A stretch of 64,000 bases of DNA from Myrica gale (GCA_963930655.1 OZ005615.1:16882001-16946000); one strand, 5' to 3'. Positions 45,086-59,014 are shown, counted from the first letter of the stretch. Program-made: numbers and translations. The notes: generated by a model not told the origin, from the sequence alone.

Positions 45086-46669
45086 CTACTCCAATGCAGA
45101 GACTTCTTCTTCTGATGACTTCATGACTTCTGGTAAGTCGAGAGCTTCAAAGACTGGCCTACGCCAACTGCCTGTGTAGCTTACTGACAACTGAGAGGGG
45201 TCATGTGTCTCTATTAACTGTCCCTCTGCTTCTGTCAATTCTATTGATGGAGGAACGGTCTCAATAAGAGCTTCAGGCTGCTCGGGAAAGTCATCCTCAA
45301 GTGCACTATCAAAATCAAGTACTGATAACAGCTCTGAAACATCGAAGTCTTCTATCAAATCAACTGCATGCACCTCTGAGTCGTCACATCCACTCGGCAT
45401 CTTGCAGGCATTGAACACGTTCATCTCCAATGTCATATTCCCAAACGTGAGCTTCAGCACTCCACTTCGACAGTTAATCAATGCATTGGAGGTAGCAAGG
45501 AATGGACGTCCAAGAATGACAGGTGCCTGGTAGATAGTGGAGACTTTCTGCTGCATATCTAGAACTACAAAGTCCACTGGATAATAAAATTTGTCTACCT
45601 GAACCAAAACATCTTCAATTATACCCCGTGGCACCTTGACTGATCTGTCAGCCAACTGTAGCATGATAGAGGTCTTTTTCAGTTCACCCAACCCCAACTG
45701 CTCGTAAATTGAGAATGGTAGCAAGTTCACACTACTACCCAAATCAAGTAAAGCTCTCCCAATGCGTGATTCACCGATCATAATGGAGATAGTAGGAGTG
45801 TCGGGATCTCTAAACTTCTGAGGAGTCTCGCTCAATATCAATGCGCTGACTTGCTCTGTCAAGAAAGCTTTCTTCCTTACATTCAGCTTCCTCTTCACTG
45901 TGCACAAGTCCTTCAGAAATTTTACATATGAAGGGACTTGTTGTATGGCGTCCAAAAGTGGAATATTGATCTTCACTTGCTTGAAGATTTCCTGAATCTC
46001 CGTATGATATTTGTTCTTTTGGCCAGCTGCCAATCTTTGAGGATAGGGAACCACAGGTCGGAGCTCCCTACTCGTCTCTGCTTCATCACTCGCAGGTTTC
46101 TTTGCTTCCAGTTGGACTTTCTCTGATTTTTCTTCGGCTTTATCAGTTTCAGTTGTAACCTCAGGTGTTGAGACAACTGTTCGTCTATCCAACGGCATCT
46201 CAGGTCGGGGAACTTCCTTCCCACTTCTTAAGGAAATAACAGCCTTTGCTGTTTCAATGGATTCCTCTGAGACATTATGCACTTGCTGTTGTTGTTGCCG
46301 GTATACTTGAGGATTGGGCTGAGGCTGTGCTGGAAATTTTCCTCTATCAAGAGTACTCAAAGTGGTGCTCATCTTATTAATGGTGCCTCGTAACTCATTT
46401 ATGGCCTGAGTGTTCTGACTGTTGGTGGTGGCCTGAATTTGCATGAACTGCTGGAGTGTGTTGGCCATCTGTGCCATATTGTCATCAAGAGATTTCTTTG
46501 GTGGGGCAGGGGGTTGAAACTGAGAAGGCTGAGGAACTATATAGGATTGAAATCCCGGAGGCGCTGCTAAAGGATGGTTATGAGGAGGCTGATATTGATG
46601 CTGAGGAACAGCCAGATGAGACATCTGCTGAGAAGGTGGCGCATAGGACTGGGGAGGTTGTTGAGGCAA
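45086..46669 (-). pseudogene. gypsy gag C-terminus and aspartic protease
   Basis: The first half is Pro/Gln-rich (PQQPPQSYAPPSQQM), followed by a coiled helix (NTLQQFMQIQATTNSQ) typical of gag after the capsid domain. The protease carries LLDLGSSVNLLPFSIYEQLGLG and ILGRPFLATSNALIN, the form used in this gypsy group. It ends in TAG at 45083-45085 where CAG is expected, and a further TGA (for CGA or similar) lies near 44968 before RT. The capsid part of gag is missing because the frame begins inside the patched region at 46669. Confidence 0.85.
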
Positions 46670-46762
46670 AACGTCTAAAGAACTTACGATCTATCACCTT
46701 GACTCTCTCTTATTCATCATTTCTACCACTGGCTGTCCAAAAGAGTTTCGACCTTAAGATTG
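46661..46762. repeat. 102-bp direct repeat, 5' patch copy
   Basis: Copy of 41414-41515 that sits between the 15-bp LTR remnant and gag. On the right it overlaps the LTR remnant by attg; on the left it meets gag in the word ttgaggcaaa. See the finding on the 5' end. Confidence 0.9.
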
Positions 46763-46835
46763 TGATACAATCACTAGAATTGTTTGGAGGGAAGGTCCTT
46801 GACCCATTGATGATCTTTCAAAATTTAGCTATTTG

Positions 46836-47258
46836 TAGGGCTGCACAACCGGAAATCCAGTACGATTTTTGAACCGGAATCCTGGTTGTACCTAAAATGA
46901 ATGACCGGTCTGGACCACTTAAGTGGTCTGATCTGGTTTCCTTTTTTCATAAGTTTTTTTTTTATTTTTTTTCCCTATTTTTTTTTTACAAATCAGGGGA
47001 AAAGGAGGAATTAATTTCGAAGGGGAAGGTCGGAAGGGACTCAAGGGACTAGGGAGGGTGAAAACGCATAGTTTTGACTTAGGGTTTTTATTTTTTAAGT
47101 TTAAAGTGTATTAAAAAAATTTAAAAATATATATTTATTATTTTAATTAATAAATCCAGCCTGGTCCTGTCCAGACCGGATTCGAAAAGGTCTGGACCGA
47201 ACAGGATTTGGACCACTAAGACCACAAATCCGGTCTGGTCCGATTTTGTGCAGCCCTA
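46836..47258. mobile_element. hAT-like MITE, copy 3
   Basis: 423 bp, starting TAGGGCTGCACAA and ending TTGTGCAGCCCTA, so the inverted repeat extends to 13 bp. Perfect 8-bp target duplications gctatttg lie at 46828-46835 and 47259-47266. The internal palindrome ggaccacttaagtggtct is at 46912-46929. It has no GCGCAGTG array and its CCGG words are more diverged, so it is a different subfamily or an older copy. Confidence 0.88.
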
Positions 47259-47266
47259 GCTATTTG

Positions 47267-48849
47267 GACAATTGAGACTTGGATCATAAGTCTTACTATA
47301 ACTTGAATTTCACTATCTTTGCTTTTCATTGAAATGGACTTATGGACATCATTTGCTAAAAACAATTATTTTAATAATAGAAAAATTACAATAATCTTCT
47401 ACAAACTGTCACAATTACCTCCTATAAATTCTAACTCATTCCAACTCACCCCTTGAACTTTATGATTGCTATAGTTCAATCCTCAACCGATTTGGGACGT
47501 TATTTTTTAACAAATTCATGTTCCATGTGCAACATGTGACCCTCAATTCGTATGAAAATACCATTGCGCCCCCAATAAGATGAGAAGGAAAGCTTAGGGA
47601 GTAATTGAGATTAGGGAGATACTTTGAGAAGGTTATTGGAATTTGCCTAAAAATGAAACAGAAAAATTAATTTAATTATTAATAGATGGATGGACATTTC
47701 TCTCAACCAATTAGCTGAGGGTTGAGAGCACAAAAATCATCATAACCCACTAAACTTTCGATAATTAAACGAATTCAATCAGCCTTTCTTTCTCTCTCTC
47801 TGTCTCTTCCTTGTTCATTGTTTTGTTTTTATTTTCCAATTTATATGTTTTTCTTGTTTTTGCAGAGTATAATATATACGTGAATGAACTAACCCCCCCC
47901 CCCCCCCCCACTTCAGAGAAAAAATGCCGTTTGGTCCAAACCATATTATAACAAATGACATTTCCCTCGAAGTGTGTGTGGTTAGTTTCCTTTTTAGGCA
48001 AATTGTGTGATAACCCCTCTCAAATCATCCCCCTAATCTCAATAACCCCCTGAAATAGAGGTAAATAGAGTGAAAGGCAAATCGCGGGAAGTTGCTATAT
48101 AATTACGTTTCTCAAACGTAACCGGAATAAAACCGCACGTTTCTCACGGGGAGGTTTTGTTGGCTTCTAATTTGCATGCATATGTTTCCTATGTCTCATC
48201 TTCACTGTTCTGCGTCAAATCAAAAGTACAAATACGACGCAGTATATGCAGCAACTAGGAGTGAATATAGCAGTATATGCAACCTTCCAACAGTAGTGCC
48301 GAGCTTCTAAAGCTATCACCATTACAAAAAGAATAGCCACCTGCCTCATAAGGAAAAACAGAAAGTTGCAGCAAATTAAGCAACAGGTAAAACCTTGGAA
48401 AAAAAATAGCAACAGGTAAAATTTCTGAGGACATTAGAACTCCCATCTACTTTACGAAATTACACGACTTTAGTTATAAGTAGCGCAAGGTTGAATTAAT
48501 AAGCGCAGTAATTCCCTCACAGAGCATTTTAACTCGGAGGCAGAATGAATACAATTTCGCCCCAATGTTAAAAACACGGCAACTGTCACCATCTACTGTC
48601 CTACAAGAAGCTGCTAAGATTTACAGAGCCAGAACTCGGCGTGGGGTGAACAAGAGAGTCTAGAAATAGTTAAGAGTTCCAGAACCTCGGACGACGCTCT
48701 AGACTCTAGAGTAAATACAGACTGCTATTCTCGATATGCCATAAAGCCCAGGTGAAAAACAAATGGGCAAAACTATACTGGATCAATTAATTTCCATATT
48801 GTACAATCACGAACTGGACTGCTACTTGGAGGGATGGAGGGAGGTACCA
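47267..48849. other. intergenic region downstream of the PP2C gene
   Basis: Holds the PP2C 3' UTR at its right side and AT-rich sequence. A run of 17 C lies at 47893-47909. No gene is recognised. Open frames at 47765-48446 (both strands) are short and low-complexity. Confidence 0.4.
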
Positions 48850-51800
48850 TCACGGTTTGCTTTTGAACTTCCTTTGAGCTTTCAAATCCACCACAACCAC
48901 AGAGATGTTGTCCTTGCTTCCTTTCTGAAGAGCACGGTTTGAAAGGAATTCTGCTGCTGCTTGAGCCGCGGGATCAATTCCCTCGCCCCTTATTGTGGGA
49001 ACACCATTCTTTTTGTGCCAGAGAAGTATTTTTTTCCGAGCCAGGTCGCATGCCTCTTCATTTGTCATGACATCCCACAGCCCATCACTAGCTAAAATAA
49101 GGCATTCATCATCTTTTGCCCGCGGAAGGAACATCACCTCTGGCTCCGGAATTATCCACGGTTTCAAATATCGATCACCTGAAACCAACAATCAAGATCA
49201 GATCGAAAGTTTACCAGATAATAAAAGTCCATACAGACTGCAGGGTAGAGTATTACTCATAATCCACGCAGTACTAAACTCCTTATATATCTAAGCATAA
49301 TGAGACGTCAGAAAACATCACAATATGACCGCCTGCTGACATGGATTTAGTACAGGTCCAAACTGTAAAGTAGATATGGTAGGAGTCACATGACTCCATG
49401 AAAGGACCTATATTTCGAAGTGATAGGCATAAGACTCTGAAACAATTAAACTAAACCATCATGCATCCTGGCAATTCTTTTCACAAAGCATCAATGTCCA
49501 GTATAAATGTAACAAGTCCATTCCGGACATGATATTAAGTCAATAGTAAGAACTGAAACTGAGCCGTCCTAGCGAAATACTGTGGCCCTTTATCGCTATT
49601 CAAAGTCTTCACAAGCATTCCCTTACGTTTAACCGTCATTGGAGCATAAATTTATGGCAACTACTCAGAAAGCATATGAATTGCTATATTGAGTAACTAG
49701 GGTCATTGAACAAAATAAGTAATAACTTCTGAGAATTAAGACTTCATTCTACTATTAGTAGAACCAAAATACTTATTTCAGACAATATAGAAAGGACATT
49801 TGCTCCTTCAGTTTACCCAGGGTGTCCAAACTTCCAATATAACTGACTCAAAAGTGGTGCATTTAGAAAGTAAAGGCAAAAACTCTCCTATCTCCTAATA
49901 TTGCTCCTGTATTCAACTTTTTTCAACTTTGGACAGTCCCAACTCCATTTTGAAAAGTCAATGGAAATAATTAACTCTTTTAAGTTACGTTATATTAAAA
50001 GACAATACCCCTTTTCCATCTACTTCATTTATGTCTAAATTAACAAATCAGTTTTAGATACATTTTTAGATGAACGACAATAAATCATTTGATGTCCCCC
50101 CAAAAGGTTTTATTTTCAAGACAGAACTCACAATAGGGTGGCAGGCAGCGTTTGGCAAATATAATGGCAGGCTTATAAAAGTTAAAGTTTATCAGGGAAT
50201 TCTATTTGGGAGGACAGAATATTGCTTCTCAATCTAGAGTGAAAAAAAAAAATTTAGTTATGACATCTACATCCATCTGAATAAAACAAGTACTCTACTA
50301 ACATAAGTTCATGTTGTGGCTTCCATGTGGCGCAGTACCTTTTTCCAATGCAAACTTCCAAGGGGAAAAGGAAATGGAGCATCAACTCAGTTGCCATTCT
50401 AATGCCAAATTCATCTTTAGAATGCAAACTTTTATGAGAATGAGGGTAGATGCATTGGTGGGAAAACCATTAAAAGACCATGATGAGAATTCCATTAATG
50501 TTGGACTTACATGAGGGATTTGAGGATGTATTTTATGCATAGCTGTGACGTGATTTCATTGTTGATTTCCTTCTTTTGGTAAATAGATTGTCATTTCAAA
50601 AATTTCATGAATTATGAACTTGGAATTTCCAAATATCCAAATCTCGGATTGATGAAAGATATTATTCCACAAATTCCTCCAGCATTACAATTCTCATAGA
50701 ACGAGCATTACTCTTTGCGCTGCCACCACCACAATTGTTTTGCCACTGCCGTGGGAATTCCTACCATCATTTGATGATACCATGGCAGCACACCATCACC
50801 ACCACTCAATCATTGCCATCACCATGAGCACCACCCTTGTAACTATTATAGCAACATTGTCTCCCAAACAATAAAAAATTAAATTCATCAGAGTTTAATT
50901 CTCATCACCCTGAATTCTGTCATTTTGAAAACTTTCAGAATTCTGTAAATTGTAGGTTCTAAAGGATGTTCTACTTGCGAAAAGCCTAGCAGATGCAACA
51001 ACTGTCTGTGCATATCGAAACTACACCACAATAGTGTTCATTGGACAAAACAGATACTCCAAAAACTTGCAAACTCATTGAGGAAGTCGGTATAGCAGCC
51101 ACTTCAGGAAACAAGAATCAGAAACTATCACTGACTCGTCAAAAGTGGTGCTCCTGTCAGAGTGAAATAAATGGAAACAAAGCTGATTATATACGAGCCT
51201 TCCCGTTTCCCATCATTCCAATACCTCCAGACTAATTCAGGTTGAAATCAACCTAATCCAATTAGTATCCTAATCAAGCACAATATGAAGCTTGAACCTT
51301 AAGGGGAACCCCAAGAAACCACTTTGAAGCTCGAGGCTGCCTCATGCCTTCCACTACGATTATTCCTTCGCAATGAGAACAATGACAACCCGAACAAAGC
51401 ATGGGGAACTCTTCTCACATCAACTGCATAACTACCCTTTCTTGGTAGTCTAGACACAACATTCCTTTCTCCTCTCTATTTAAATAAAATGTTACAAAAA
51501 TAATTGCTCATGTTGTATACTATCTGTGGAAGTCATTGACACTGTAGCACACAAACATAATTTTACAGCTAAACTACTTGAGCAATATAAAAGCGCAAAC
51601 CAGATCACAGACAAAATGAAATGCATCCATAAACAGAAATCCAGGCTGAAATCCAAATAAGCAAGTGCAACAAAACTAGAATGTATCGTATGACCATATT
51701 AAATATTTGAATTGAACCATGATCATCATAATGACGGGACAGAGCATACATTACACTAAAATTACAGGATAGCATGGAATCCTTTGGCCTAAGCATAGCA

Positions 51801-53418
51801 ACCGGAGTATGACAAAGCTTTTCATGACAGAAACCCCTGATGAGGGGCAACAATGGGGGAACTCAAAAGTGCAAAACATGCAAATGTTATGGGAAAAAGT
51901 CATGGTGAAGAGAGGTACACACCAATAGACCTTGACATTGCAAGAACTCCAAAAACGCGGTGCCCATTCCACTGGATGACCTTGCCCCCGGCTGCCTCAA
52001 TTCTTGCATATTCATCTTCCCGATTTGGCTGATGTAATATTAGCAACAAAACGTATTAAAATGGATATCAGTTTCCAATCATGGAAATTATTATGCCACA
52101 AAGACATAAAACTTCTATTAAGGGTCCCTTACTTTATGATCCACTGACAACGCCATAGGTTCTTTCCCACGACATAAAACTGCTCTTGAATCCCCACAGT
52201 TTGCTACAATGATGTGTGATGAACAAATAATTGCAACTACAGCAGTAGAACCAACAGTTTCTGGAGCGACAGGTTCAAGACTAGCTTTTCCTCCAACTTC
52301 ATCGTCAACCTTAAGAAAACAATTGGTGAATGTTTTCTTCCACTGCTCTTGGCAATTTCCCTTCATAGTTCCACCTGGTAGGCCTTCCTTGACAGACTCT
52401 ATCTCCTCAGCCAAGGCGACATGTACACGCTCCCGACAATAGTTTGCAACCTGAAAATTAAGTACCTCGTGCGAGTAAATTACTTGCCCAAAAGCATTAT
52501 GCGCAGGAGTCAATAGTAGAAGAAACACTAGAACAGAAAAAGGAGAAAAGTAAACAAACAAAATGGCACCTGAGTGCCTCCATGGCCATCATATACTCCA
52601 AAGAAATGAACAGTCTGGTGAGGTAAACAAGTAGTCATGCCATCAATTACCCGGTTACCAATCAGCATTTGTACAGGAATCTTCATAAAACGAGGTACAG
52701 CAGCAACTGCATCTTCCATCTCAGGTCTTCTACCGCACAGAGATGTCAATCCCCAAAGAGGCACATAATCCACCTCAAAAACACTGCGGGCAGATGTTCC
52801 ACTCGGCCGTCTTTCCAGGGGCAACTGAAGAGCAACTGCAGGTGGCTTTGGGTCCGGGCCATCACCAATGACTTCCGCAAGGCTCACAGCCACAGCAACA
52901 GGATCACTCACGATCTCGGATTCATCAGTTGGTTCTTCTGCATCGGTGGCCTTGACAATAACATCAAAGCCGAATAAGCTCTTCGCAATGGCAACGGGAC
53001 TCGGTGCTCCTATATCAGAAGAAGGTTCAAGACCCATAATGTCTTCCCCACATAAGCTACTGGCCTCACTGCCCACTGAAAGAGAACAAGAGCTATCAAG
53101 AATCTGATCACCCTCAAATGATAAGGAATCATCTTCCTCGCTTTTATTTTGAGATACCATATCCAACAAAGAATCCTCTCTAGGCACCGTCGTCGCTTCA
53201 ATACAAACTTCGTTCGCCAAATCACCACAATTACAATCCTCATCCCCACCAGTAACCGTCTTCACGGAAGCCTTAGTGACCGAATCAGATGTCAAAGCCC
53301 CCTTCTCCGCCATTAGCTTAAGTGCAGTGACGTCTAAGTGGGTCGCAACGGATGGGTTATCACAGGTTGAGTTACCTACTCTAAATGGCACCGCAACCGG
53401 CGGAGACATCTCCTCCAT
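48850..53418 (-). CDS. HAB1: clade A protein phosphatase 2C, HAB1/HAB2-type
   Basis: Mg/Mn-dependent Ser/Thr phosphatase that shuts off SnRK2 kinases and is inhibited by ABA-bound PYR/PYL receptors, so it is a negative regulator and co-receptor of abscisic acid signalling. Exons on the minus strand: 53418-52570, 52450-52133, 52028-51923, 49178-48850; all GT-AG, in frame, 533 aa. Residues 1-205 are a variable acidic region. The catalytic domain follows, with [13 protein letters not shown] at 277-281, GDSRAVL, DGLWD at 456-460 and SKDN with Asp514. Trp409 in [14 protein letters not shown] is the clade A tryptophan that locks onto the ABA receptor. Length and exon number fit HAB1/HAB2 (511 aa) better than ABI1/ABI2. 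Intron 3 is 2.7 kb. The exact ortholog is an inference. Confidence 0.93.
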
Positions 53419-54700
53419 CAGTATCTCTATCTAGCCAGTAGAAAAAATCACCTAAAATCAAAGAGACCGTCATTTTTCAATTAATCAATTCCTTTCTTTT
53501 CTAATTAAGAATGATCCTTGAATGTGAATGCTGGGTTTCAACTGACTATTGTCCATGCCTTGGGAAATGAATTTCACACCGATAGTAGAAGCAAATTCAA
53601 CTTTCAGCTGAATGGCGGTGAAAGGGAAATGGGTAGTCAGATCTGGTCAACAACGGATCCCAACTTCCATTTATGGAAGTCCTAACTGAAAATGATATCA
53701 TAGACCTGTTCAAGCCTTATCAACTTCCCTCAACTTCTTCTCTGGAACCTTCTTTCTCTACCTCCATCAACTAAAGTGAGAGAGAAACAACCAGAAAACA
53801 ACTTTAAATGGACATACACACCACAAAGAAGAAGAAACGAGAAGCTGTGACAACAGAATTAATAAAATGAAACTTGAAACCGACCCCTTATCCCTAACAC
53901 AAGAAAGAAAGAGAAAAGCTGGTCATGAGAAAGAGGGAAATAAAAGGGATGAGTCCCAAGAATCACAGGAAAACCCTATAAAAGATGGCACCCTTTTTTC
54001 TGGGTTCCCTGGATCTGGGGCAACCCATCTCAGCCTCTCGTACTCCAGCCAGCTTTCTCTCTCTCTCTGTCTCTCTCTCTCTCAAGTAATTTTATACATA
54101 ATCATGGAAAAAATACACAAAAAAGAAAGAGTTACTACCCAATTTGTCAACTATGAAGTCTTATCTCCCTTCCCTCTCTCTTCCCCTCTCACTGTCTTTC
54201 TTTAGTTTTCTTCCTACTCTCTTGCAGAGACTTCGAAAGCCATGAAAAGAGTTGGTTGCTCACCATTAAACAAATACTAACTCAAATGGTTTGAGTAAGA
54301 CTTCATCTTCTTTATATTTTTTTCACCAAAATTTATCAGGGTATTGAAACTCGGAAGAGCAAGAACTGAAAGGGAGTGGCGAAGAAAGAGCAAAATATAA
54401 GAAAACAGCAATGAAAAGGAAAAAGAAGAGATAAAATAAAAGGCAGAAGGGGTGTGGGGAGTGAGAGCGAGAGATGGACAGATGTCAAATCTAGAACGGC
54501 ATATTAAAGCATCTCCACCCATCGCATGCCCCTGCCCTTTTCATTCTCCATTAATCCCAAACTCCCATCATCCAGAGGACCAGAAGGGAAACTTTTCCGG
54601 CCTACATAGCTCCGATATATATATATATATATATATATACATTCGGGTTCCGTTCCAGGAATAAATAGGTCAAGAACAATATTTTCATAACCTGAAAGCG
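53419..54700 (-). promoter_or_regulatory. PP2C leader and upstream region
   Basis: Upstream of the PP2C start codon, with a CT/GA tract at 54057-54085 that would read GA-rich in the minus-strand leader and an (AT)n run at 54615-54639. A possible acceptor (TTCTACTGGCTAG) 17 bp before the ATG suggests an intron in the leader. I see no convincing ABA-response element. Confidence 0.4.
54615..54639. repeat. (AT)n microsatellite
   Basis: About twelve AT dinucleotides roughly 1.2 kb upstream of the PP2C start codon. Likely length-polymorphic. Confidence 0.9.
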
Positions 54701-57700
54701 ACATGTATTTGGTAACTCCGAAAAATATTCAATGAATCCAATCTTAATTTACTCTCAAATAATTTGTCGTGTTTAAAAATTGATTAGGAGTAAAATTAAC
54801 AAATAATCCCCCCGGTTTTGGGAAAGAAAAACTCTAATTTCAAAATCCAAAGGGAAAGAAGCATCCCTCTTCAATCAGGACATAGGTGGGGATTTTAGAA
54901 TTTGTTTGGAGTTAAATACTGAACTACTGAACCAGGAGCAATAGTTCAAGCTAAGGATTTCTCATTACCGAAAAAATATATTGAAATAAATATTCTAAAT
55001 TTTTTTACTATTTTCAAAAAGTTCAATTTTGGCAAAAATCTTGATTATTTTTTTTGTCAAATTTGAAAAACAACCAATTCTCTGAACTACAATATTTAAT
55101 TTTTATTTTATTTTTTTTACAAAGCTTTTACCACATATTTAATTTTTTCATGTTAAATAGTTTAGGAAGTTGACAAGTGTACCATACACCATGGTAGATT
55201 TGTGAATGAGCTCTAGACCTTCACACGAGTGAATCGTGCCACAATTCTCTAAAAGGGGAATGCGTTATAAATTAATCCAGCAAACAGAACGAGCTATTCG
55301 GAAAAATTAGTAAAATCTAGTGGCACTCCGGATTTTCTTCATATTAATAAATTTTTATTTTTATAGAATTTTGAATGTCTAATTATTTAAAAAATTTATC
55401 CTATTTTAAAAGTGTTAATTTAAAATATTGAATTGATTTGAAAAGTTATATTTTTAAAACTGTTCAAAATTTGAAGAATATATGTTTTATTTTATCTCTT
55501 TAGATTTTAAATTTTTGCATTTCAAATGTTTGCATTTTAAAATGGATAGCAACTCAATCTTATCATCTTTTCAATTTTATTGTACTTCTTTGAATGAGAT
55601 TGCAAGTTAGTCCCTTATAAATCATTTGGTAATCTTTGTCATATGTATTGATTGGGAGAATGAGAAATCAAGAGTATTTTCAAAGGTTTTAGTCTAGTTT
55701 CTTAAGATCTTGGAGGTTAATTGATAAAGGGTTCAAGTGTTGTTATGAAGGACGAGGCAAACTGAGTTATTATGTTAGATTTTCATAAAAGATCGATGTG
55801 ATATTTGAGAAATTGCATGTTTTATTAAAAACCCTCAGAGTTTTATGTGTATATTATTTTACGATAAGATTGTCAAAGATTATAGCACGAAACGTGTAAA
55901 CACGAGCCTATTTTTATGTTCAATTATTTTACATTACGCTTTCAATATTTAAATCAAATCTTTTTATGTTCATTGTTATTTTAAGATTTGTGCATTATGT
56001 TTCATGAAAAGAATATAAAAATGCAAAGTTCAAAGTGAAGTTTATAGTATGATATGTTATGTATTTTAAAATCCCGAGGCCCAGAGTTTACAGAGAAAGC
56101 GCATTGGTATCAATTGCAACCTATTGAGTGCACTCATTTCAGAAATTGAGTAGTTTATTTTGTAGGTTTTTTTCGAGTGCACACTTGGGCATGCCCATGC
56201 CAAAGTAAGGAATAATTTTACCCATATATCCTCAAACTAGGTAGCAACTGCACAACCTTGTCACAGGAGTAAATGTGACCCACAGTTATTGCCAAATAGA
56301 TTTTTTATAGTATTATTATGAAAGATATAAATTGTTTTACAATTATAATTATTTTTTTTGAATTGAGATTTATAATTTTATATTGATTTTTACTTCTTAA
56401 ACGTGGCTCTTAAAGTGCATAATGATTTTGCTTATTGAGTTGTGGTAGATGACGCCAGGGTGGTAACTAAGAGAAGACTTAAAAGTTCAGTTAAATTCAG
56501 AGGGTTCTTTGTAATTTTTCAATTTTTGAAGAGTTTTAAACGTGATTTTGTTATAAGTTGTTTCTTTTGTGATTACTGATTTCTACCCTTTAATTTTCAT
56601 TGATTTTTAGTGATTTTATGCATAGAAGTAACCTCTAACCGTAGAGTTCGTGACGTTACAAATCTAGAATTTTTTTTTCTTTCAAAATATCAGGATGAGC
56701 TTTTTTTCTGTGTTAATTATATTCCTAATTTAACCTTTTGCTTTTTCGACACACAAACTAGCTACATCCCTTATCATATTAGTGCCAAATAAAAAAAAAA
56801 GTAATTACCAAAAGAAAAAGGAAAATTGCAGACCACTGGCGTGCTCCAAAAGATATAAATTATAGACTCCATTGAATGCTTCTATACGCTCAACGCTCAT
56901 GGCATACGGCAAGAAGAGGTATAGGCATTAAAACGAATTCATTTCAAGCATGTGATACTTGGCCCCATAGCCATAGGTAGTCCTCATGGCTCATGCTGTA
57001 TATACCATTAATAATAATTTCTTTTTCTTTCTTTTTTAAGCCTGCCTCGGGGGCTGGGGCTTGTTTGGAAGATAGCGAAATAGACTGCAGTAAACTGGCC
57101 GGACTCGGTACGTGAACAGACCAAAAACAAAAAGAACAAACTGGTACAAGTTTTGCCTTCCCCCGGTTATAGTTAAAGTTGAATACAATTGGCAGAAGAA
57201 ATTGACATAAAATAAGATTGTAAGTGTCCACAATATATTCCCATGCAGAAAATGAACTGAATGATAAAATTCACGCGCATGAGTTTTTCAGAACTAATTT
57301 GTTATTAAATCAATGAGTAAAATATCAACATGTGTGTGGATGATGCTAAGTTCCATCATGTTGGTTTTGTCCATCAAAATATTCAATCTATAACTTTAGA
57401 GGAATTGATTTTGTCTATTATTCAGATATGTGTTTGAATAAAACATCCCTCAACTTCATTTACAGTTGAACAAAGGGTATAATTCTGGACTCCATTGTAT
57501 TCAAAACGAATTTCGCATTAACAACATGCACAAGTTGATGGGAGCATATATTGTTTAAGGAAAGGAAGCAATTCTTCAATCTTCAACCATCTTAAACGAT
57601 ATTTTCTACAATGACACACTCACATCGAGGGAACGCAATAGTGACTTCAAGAAATTGAAGAGATTTGATGGAGCAAATTTCAAGAGATGGCAGAAGAAGA

Positions 57701-57815
57701 AAACACTTTATCTTGGCTTGGAAACGGGTGTACGACTGACTACCCCTCAGTCCAAGGCAAACTACATTGAGACGATTGCATAGACTCCTGATAGGTTGAA
57801 TGAGAGCATCACGAT
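54701..57815. other. AT-rich intergenic region
   Basis: No gene is recognised. Short open frames (56610-56792, 56944-57233, 57592-57840) show no domain and no gene-like context. Some stretches (55200-56230) look like old repeat sequence. Confidence 0.4.
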
Positions 57816-59010
57816 TGTAACATCCAGACCTAAAAGTCAAAATGGACAGAGTTCTACTTGAAAAATGAGACTTTTTACCTTCTTATGAGCAATTTTCCCA
57901 ACCAAGAAAGCTCAAGAGAAAAATTCCCTTTCACCTCTTAAAAAATAAAAATCATCACAACCCAACCATAACCTATGAAAATATAAAATCCAAAAGTTTA
58001 GTCAGAGCATTACTCCAAAATCCTCAAATCCCACAATTAACAAGGGATTAAAATAAACAATTTTTTCCAAATGAAATAAAATTACTAAGGTCTCCAAATT
58101 GACGCAATCACTACCAAAGTCTCTAGATGACTCTTTATTCGATAACCCCGCAACTTGTAACCTTCTAAAAAACTATCACTCGGGATATCCTACTACTTGT
58201 TGCCACCAACCGTTATTTCTGAAAAGATAGGAAGTAAGTTGCAATCAATGGGGTAGCGGAAATGACAGTTTTATAACCATAACCAAGATCAAGAAAATGT
58301 AGTAAGCAATACCAAACTGAAAACATAATTTATAACAAAATATCTCAGGCCAAGCAACATAGTGAAATTATCAATGATCACACAAACCTCAATGGTCACA
58401 AAGACCTCAATAGTCACAAACACAATGATAGCTTGATAGTATACTCACAAAACAAATTTCACAAAACAGGTCAATCATTTCAAATGAGTTCGTGAAATCT
58501 CATTTTACCAAAATTTGTTTAGTTCCCCTAACGCATCAAAACCATATAAAATACAATGCATATTTAAAATCCAACATTTCCAAAATCACAGAATTCACAA
58601 TAACTCATTCAAACCAGTTTCAATTTGTAAAAGAAATATTTAACAATTGTGCACTTATTTTTTACAATACAAGAATTTCATAAGAATCCCATTGAAAAAC
58701 CACTTACCTCAAACGCCTAACCCGAAGCTAAAGTTCCTCAAAAGATTGCTGAACAATAAATCAGAACCAAATGCGTCGATGAGATCGAAAGAGAACCGCT
58801 TAATATCAAGGGATTGACCTTCCAACGTTATCTACAAACCGACAACCCAAAATCAAACAAAAAGAGTTTGACCCCAACTAAAGATTAGATTATACCTATC
58901 TCCAAGATTAACCAGCTTCTGCGATTTGGTGTCTCCAAATCACAGAGGTAGACGAGAGGGAAAAATATGACTTCGAGTAGCGTTTTTCAAAGTATAGCAG
59001 AGATACATCT
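57816..59010. other. possible old LTR sequence
   Basis: Starts tgtaacatccagacc, a common LTR beginning, and is followed by A-rich sequence with repeated acaaacctcaatggtcac words (58380-58430). No matching end or target duplication was found. It lies next to a copia gag relic but is not shown to belong to it. Confidence 0.3.
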
Positions 59011-59014
59011 TTTA

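Larger units (their letters stand above)
39378..46773 (-). mobile_element. defective Ty3/gypsy retrotransposon (non-chromovirus, Athila/Tat-like)
   Basis: Read on the minus strand: a 15-bp LTR remnant (46773-46759), a 102-bp patch copied from the element's own 3' region (46762-46661), gag C-terminus and protease (46669-45086), and reverse transcriptase, RNase H and integrase (44845-42193). A 3' non-coding region and a polypurine tract at 41250-41244 follow, then a full LTR (41243 to about 39740). After that come a tRNA-Asp-type primer site (39732-39713) and a second gag start (39591-39378). The order therefore runs past one LTR into the beginning of an element, as in a tandem or circle-derived arrangement. 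No target duplication was found. The integrase has no chromodomain, and the Asp primer fits Athila-type elements. Confidence 0.85.

Noticed and set aside
52209-53249. Several open frames on both strands across PP2C exons 1 and 2
   Set aside because: Overlap the well-supported phosphatase exons in other frames.
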